64,000 bases of DNA from positions 188,001-252,000 of the forward strand of contig NW_019774714.1 in NCBI RefSeq assembly GCF_001039355.2, in the 5' to 3' direction. Source of the DNA: Lingula anatina. Lineage: Eukaryota; Brachiopoda; Lingulata; Lingulida; Lingulidae. Position 1 is the stretch's first letter; each line of letters begins with the position of its first letter. The notes below the pieces were generated by a model, which was not told where the DNA came from, did no database searches, and was given only the letters and a program-made list of their open reading frames with translations. The position numbers and the translations under genes are program-made. Shown here one piece after another: positions 58,440 through 64,000 of this stretch.

Positions 58440-59080
58440 CAAGTTTATTGATTACAGTTTGGCTTACTCTGTGCATCAGGCTACACTTCTCATTTGGGCG
58501 CCCCCCTTTACGTGTTCTGCTGGCGGGGCAGTGATGAAATTAACCATCCAATCCACTACGGTTGATTATCAGTGTAATACAATAACTTAAAGACAGCTAG
58601 AGTTCCCACATTCCTCAGCATTGCTTCTCTGTTATTACTCATACATTTATTTGAAATTAACTTAATAGCATCTCGGTTGAATAAAAGGCTTCCCTAATTA
58701 TGGAATTCAGTCACGTCCCTAGGTAGAGGCCCTCTCGGACGGCTTTCAACCTCAAACAAAAGGATTAATGAGATGCATCTTGCAGCTGAAGAATAGACCC
58801 CCCTGTGGGGAGTGGGGGATAAAGACAGATTGATTGTAATTTGCCTAAGACAGGGACTGTTCAGCCTCACCTGGGGGGATGAGGGGGACCTGCCACTCAA
58901 GTCTTAATGAGCGCTGGGGGTTTTAAATGGCGGACACAGGATTAGGTCGCACTCGAATGCATGTGCAGTCACTTATCAGAGAAAGACGGAGCTACTTGTT
59001 GACCTGTCTGGGAGTTTCTGCCATTGCTCTTAATGAATGACCCTCAGTTTTGGGGTATAATTATATGGGATTGGGTTTCT
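58440..59080. promoter_or_regulatory. Conserved-looking non-coding block (candidate enhancer)
   Basis: Repeat-free with AGGATTAATGAGATGCATC, the E-box CAGCTG at 58783-58788, GTCTTAATGAGCGCTGG and CGTGTTCTGCTGGCGG. Texture is like other blocks in this half of the window. Confidence 0.35.
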
Positions 59081-59279
59081 CCAAACAACTGATGAATGTG
59101 AGGGTGTATAGTATACAGTGTGTAATGCTTGATAGTATTTTTGATTTCTGAGCTCTGGGCTTTCTTTGTTTTGCCTGATTGAATCAGTAATTGAACTGGT
59201 GGTACCTATTCTTTTTATGATAATGGTGACATAATACAAAACTGTGGCGTAACAGCAAGGGACTTGTGATTCCTGCCGC

Positions 59280-60286
59280 TTTCTGTCTTTTGTTTTGTCT
59301 GCCGGTGTCAAATGATTTGCCATTCAACCTGTTGCCTCTGACCACCCCTTATAGCATTTCAAAAGGATCGCCTTACTTCATTGGAGAAAAATTAAAGGGC
59401 TGTTAACAAAGCTCAGATTAAGCATGTTTCCCAACCTGGAAGTATGTAGCTGTTGTTTAATCAAGTGTGACTGACTGCGATCCACACCTGGTCAGCAGCG
59501 GTCAAGCCTCAATGAGGATGGTGAAATAAAACTTGACTTGGGGGGTCAAAGGTGGTAAAGACAGGGATAAGATTTCTCTCTTAACAGCACCCCTGTTAAG
59601 TCAATGCCGAAAACCTTCACATCACTCTAGCCCAAGAAGTTATGCAAAAGTGAAACAAAACATTTTCCACTTAGCTGCCCCCTCTCCAAATGTCTGGTCT
59701 ACACAATTATTTTAAAAGACTTTGTTTGCTCAGGTACATTCACTGGGATAAACAGTCTGAGAAGAATACATTCTCAACAAGTTGTATTTGTTTTACCGCA
59801 GTCCACACACTTGAAATTATTTGAAATTATTGATTAGTTTTGGTATGTGTCATGCAAATTAAATCTGGGTACAGCCAGTGGAAATCCTGAGGCAGGGCCA
59901 TAAGGTTTTAACAGAGGGATCAACTGAATGTGTGCCATGACCCGATGGCCTTTTTGCCTGTGTTTCTTTTAACAATGGGTAGTCTTTTCTGAGCAAGGGA
60001 GTGCATAAGTAAATTAATAAAGCCCACATTGCTCAAATAAACTTAACCCCCTTTTTGGTGCCGTGTATTTACAAGTCCCGTAGTTTAATTTAATGTTGCA
60101 TTTATCAAATCAGCCATGCCATTGTATGAAGGAGGTTAATTGTAAATTTTCATCTTATTCAGTTTCAATGTGTGCAGTCAGTGAACAGCGACTGAAATGA
60201 ATCTGACGGCACTTATTAACGCAGAGACCAAGCGAAGTGAACGCCATTAAAACATCTTGAAGCTGGGATATTTACAGGTGAGCTTT
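59280..60286. promoter_or_regulatory. Conserved-looking cluster (candidate enhancer cluster)
   Basis: About 1 kb of balanced sequence. TCAAGTG at 59461-59467 inside TTTAATCAAGTGTGAC is an NK2-like site. GCCTCAATGAGGATGG, CATGCAAATTAAATC (octamer-like) and GACGGCACTTATTAACGC are further words. All frames near 60180-60280 carry stops, so it is not an exon. Confidence 0.35.
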
Positions 60287-60734
60287 CATTTGAAAGTTGT
60301 CTTTATTTCTTGGCACTTATATTTGGACTTTTGTCATCTTTAATATTGCTTGCTAACTGCATGGTTGTTCTCTTAAAGGGGACAGTTAATATGATTGTCA
60401 TCCTCATTATTTGTCATAGTTCTTTTTAAGGAAGCTTGTACTAAATGTTCAGTATAGTTAATGGTGTCTTCCTTTTGTAGTGAACTTGCTACTGATGGTG
60501 GAAAAGTTCACTTTTAGATAAAGTGAGAATGAAAGGAAGATGTTTAACTACACACTTATCTTAGTGAAGAAAGTGTTTGCCCAAAAAATATATACCTTTT
60601 TAAGTATTTGGCATTTGGAACTTGATAAAGTGATGATCCATAAAATCTGTTAATTTTTGAGAAACTACAAAAATTTGGTATTGTATTTTTCAAACCAAAG
60701 GCTTTGTACATGTACAGTCCCTTTACTTATTCCA

Positions 60735-60789
<55 letters not shown>

Positions 60790-60825
60790 TGTTTATCATG
60801 TTGCTGTCACAGGGAAGTCATACTC
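60287..60825. repeat. Duplicated segment, copy 1, at the 60953 gap
   Basis: CATTTGAAAGTTGTCTTTAT through the CT microsatellite (60739-60786) to AGGGAAGTCATA is repeated at 60954-61501 with a few substitutions and a longer CT run. The 127 bp between the end of this copy and the N are unique and include AAAATGGCGGACG, a YY1-like site. Confidence 0.75.
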
Positions 60826-60953
60826 TAAGAGCGCATTCTCAACGAATTAAGCCAGGCTTTACAAAGCCGGTGACCTAAAAATGGCGGACGTACATGAAAG
60901 AAAAACCGCCTAATCTTTTTATAGTCTCTCCGCCTCCCCACACGTCGTCCCTN

Positions 60954-61400
60954 CATTTGAAAGTTGTCTTTATTTCTTGGCACTTATATTTGGACTTTTG
61001 TCATCTTTTATATTGCTTGCTAACTGCATGGTTGTTCTCTTAAAGGGGACAGTTAATATGATTGTCATCATCATTATTTGTCATAGTTCTTTCTAAGGAA
61101 GCTTGTACTAAATGTTCAGTATAGTTAATGGTATCTTCCTTTTGTAGTGAACTTGCTACTGATGGTGAAAAACTTCCCTTTTAAATAAAGTGAGAATGAA
61201 AGAAAGATGTTTAACTACACACTTATCTTAGTGAAGAAAGTGTTTGCCCAAAAAATATATACCTATTTAAAAGTATTTGGCATTTGGAACTTGATAAAGT
61301 GATTATCCATAAAATCTGTTAATTTTTGAGAAACTACAAAAATTTGGTATTGTATTTTTCAAACCAAAGGCTATGTACATCTACAGTCCCTTTACTTATT

Positions 61401-61465
<65 letters not shown>

Positions 61466-61501
61466 GTTTATCATGTTGCTGTCACAGGGAAGTCATATTC
61501 T
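60954..61501. repeat. Duplicated segment, copy 2, at the 60953 gap
   Basis: Second copy of 60287-60825 starting right after the single N. The CT run is at 61404-61461. The arrangement matches the other gap-flanking duplications in this window and is probably an unmerged allele. Confidence 0.75.
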
Positions 61502-61606
61502 ATGTTGCCATCATGTGTGATGTATGACATGCCACCAGGTCAACCAGGATGAGACTGAGAACACTAGCACTGGCAGAAAACTGCTTCTGCTTCTAGAAAA
61601 CATTTT

Positions 61607-61873
61607 GGGCCCAGTTTTACTAAATAACATAGGCCAAAAATTGGTCTAAACTTTTTGACCATAATTATGGAATACTTGGAAGTCACAAGTTAAATCAGTA
61701 GCTCTTCACTTATATAAAGTAAGTATCATTCTGAAGGAAAAAAATGCCATAAAACCGACACATTGTCTTATTTGATTTGGTTTCTGCTCGTTTATCTTGG
61801 GTCAGGTAGACTAAAATTATGTTCTTAAAGTTTAGACCAATTTTGGATTTAGGTTATTTTGTGAGACGGGTCC
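61607..61873. mobile_element. 267-bp inverted-repeat element (MITE-like)
   Basis: The left arm GGGCCCAGTTTTACTAAATA and the AAAATTGGTCTAAAC block face an inverse right arm (GTTTAGACCAATTTT ... GAGACGGGTCC). The arms are about 44 bp and diverged. There is no coding and no clear target duplication. Confidence 0.5.
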
Positions 61874-62759
61874 TTGGACCACAAGTTATTAATGTACCAA
61901 ACCCTCGACTCCCTATGAAATGTTCTCTTTTACAGGTCTTCTGTTGCATGTGTTTTCATATTCAATATACCCCCTCTCTTGTTGGTATTGTTCATCAGTC
62001 TGTCTGCCTCTCTGTCTGTCTCTGGATCTAAATAATGTATTTTAATAACAGTCAGTGATACATGTACTGGTTTGGTATTAGTTTGTGTGCATTTCCATGC
62101 TTACTCATAGTTGGGTTATACTGTTTTAGTGCCAGTCAACATCCATGTAATATGGTTCAATTTTTAATTATGATATGTCTGCCACCTAATTTTATGTATG
62201 TTATGAAGGAAATATAGATTCATAATGAAGTACCCATATATCAACTAATGTATGCAGGGAAGTTAGAGTTCTTTGTTTCAAGCCATTGGGTTATTTAGCC
62301 ACTATAATGGCTTTACAAGTTTAAATGGTAAGGGTTGCATACAGTTGTTTTACTACACAAGATTTTTAAACATCATTTTATTAATTCAGATGATAGCCCC
62401 TGCCTTTACTAGCATTTCACCCTTTTTTTTTTATCTAGTTTCATAATGATATGTTTGTACAGCTCTTAACCTTATTTCATTCCTATTGAGATATTTTACT
62501 TGTCAGTGTCAACTGTTGTGTTTGGTACAAAAGTGGAAGTTTGTGTACGCTGGCTTTCTTGGATTGTAAAAAATATCTTACATTTATGTCATTATTTGTA
62601 TCTTCCTGCTTGGCTGTGAAATGTGTTGCATGGCAACGTGCACACAAAGAATGTTTCTGCTGAGTTGGAAAGATTGCTATATCGTGCTTTTTGGAGGTAA
62701 ACACAAAAAGAGCGCATGAGAGAGAGAGAGGAAGAGAGACACCACAGAGAGAGAGAGAG

Positions 62760-63310
62760 TGATGTTTTCTGTTTTGAAGGCCTCATTTCTGGAAGGCTGC
62801 ATCCCATTAAAAACTTGTAGATTTCCAGTATCAGTGGTTTCCAAGAGAAGACCTCTTGACAAGTCATTAGGCTAATAAGGTCTCCAGACACTGCCTTCTA
62901 ATACCTGATAATGTAAAAACTGTTATTTTGCATGTCACTGAAGATGTTTCACTCAGTGAAAAGGGAAACGTAAGACAAGCAGGTTTCACTGTACAGATCA
63001 GAGCCGTTCTCTGGGAACTGCATGCGCTCGTAACTGGGGCGGATTAGCGAGCTAAATAGCACGTTATTTCCACAGAGGAATGCCCAGCTAATGCAACCCC
63101 GCAGGCCATGTAATCATTTGACAAGATAATAATTAAGCAGACGTTAAGTTTTGATAGAAACTGGCAGAGGAGGCCTGCCTTCCCTCAAGCCAGTGACCTG
63201 TTTTACAATCCAACTTATCAAATCTTGTGCAATTAAAGTGTTTATCTGGCGTGCCCTACCTTAGGATATAGCCGATAATTGTTTGGCAGTAAAATAAGTA
63301 CAGGGGTATG
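62760..63310. promoter_or_regulatory. Conserved-looking cluster (candidate enhancer)
   Basis: Repeat-free sequence with GGATTAG at 63041-63047 (the TAATCC site of Otx/Gsc-type homeodomains), GACAAGATAATAATTAAGC and GCCAGTGACCTG. There is no coding frame. It continues with similar texture to about 63700. Confidence 0.35.
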
Positions 63311-64000
63311 CGGGGTGGATAATGAGTCAAACACTTTTTTTTCCTGAATTTTCTAAAGTAAGCAGTTTTGAGGCGTTTTGTATCATCACAATGGATTCTT
63401 TTCAAGTAATTTAAGAGAAGGATTTTTTTCTCTTTTGAGAGAGAGTTTGATGCAGAGATTTCTAGCTACCGGTGACCATTTTGTAATGTTGTCTTTTTCA
63501 TTTTTGTTTATCTTAGTTACAGCAAAGTGATGGATCATTCATGTCAGCGGAAGACATCTAATACTGGAATTACTTAATTGTGTGCCAGCATTCGCTGACT
63601 TTCTCAGCTAAGTTCAAATGGCGAAGATCAGACAGTAATTCATCTCACTTAGTGTGCTTCCTCCCAACATTTTGCATACCCAAAAGTACACTGCTAAATT
63701 AGCCTCTTTGTGAAGTAGACTACCATCGCTGCTGAGATGTTTTAAAACAGTGCGCCATCTAGCAAATATGCATTGTGTTTAGGCCGTAACATAATACTCG
63801 CACTTAAGATCTTACCTGTCAACTGAAAAGTAAATAATCACTTTTTAAGATCAGATACAAGCTTATTTTTGGCAGATTTCCCTTCTTTTTTCTAAGACAG
63901 TGAAGCAGATGGGAAGACCAACAGCCAAACCTGCCACCTGGTGGCAAAAAACATGTTATATTTGACAATTATGATGGACAGTTTTTATAGATATTTTTGA
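63311..64000. other. Non-coding stretch at the window end
   Basis: No exon is recognised. 63500-63800 retains balanced composition (GCGAAGATCAGACAGTAATT) and may be a further regulatory block. Confidence 0.3.

Overview
This window looks like nuclear DNA from a bilaterian animal, most likely a marine invertebrate. It is AT-rich, carries many microsatellites (CT, CA, AT, AAT, CAAA and long homopolymers), cut-and-paste transposon remnants and a non-LTR retrotransposon tail, and its one recognisable gene is split by GT-AG introns. There are no operons or bacterial-type genes, and long open frames are rare and mostly accidental. The species cannot be fixed from sequence alone.

Layout. Positions 1-11 kb are gene-poor and hold repeats: a 230-bp tandem duplication, a piggyBac-like element (TTAA target site) nested in a hAT-like element, a diverged inverted repeat and dispersed repeats. 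Positions 11-25 kb carry a minus-strand thiamine-triphosphatase gene (THTPA, CYTH superfamily). Exon 1 (codons 1-189 plus one base) is present twice (20726-21293 and 23665-24232). The short second exon, which supplies the end of the protein, is also present twice (12456-12589 and 15643-15773). The minus-strand order is exon1-exon1-exon2-exon2, with a single N between the copies of each pair. This fits two haplotypes laid end to end by the assembler better than a tandem gene duplication. A truncated LINE reverse-transcriptase tail lies in the intron. Positions 25-27.4 kb are a 42-43-bp minisatellite that changes gradually along its length and is interrupted by a small inverted-repeat transposon.

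Positions about 28-64 kb have no recognisable complete gene. They hold many stretches of balanced, non-repetitive sequence rich in TAAT cores and other transcription-factor-like motifs, separated by AT-rich filler. This is the look of a regulatory gene desert around a developmental gene. A CpG-rich segment near 45.0-45.7 kb may be a promoter. An exon-like segment at 48404-48522 (one open frame, good splice sites) and a 45-nt exon-like segment at 57962-58006 suggest a plus-strand gene with very long introns that continues beyond the window. I do not recognise its product. Two 168-bp hAT-like MITEs with perfect 5-bp target duplications, a tRNA-derived element, a 52-bp minisatellite and a third unmerged duplication (around the N at 60953) also lie here.

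The regulatory-element calls rest on sequence texture and motif reading, not on any alignment, and their confidence is set accordingly.
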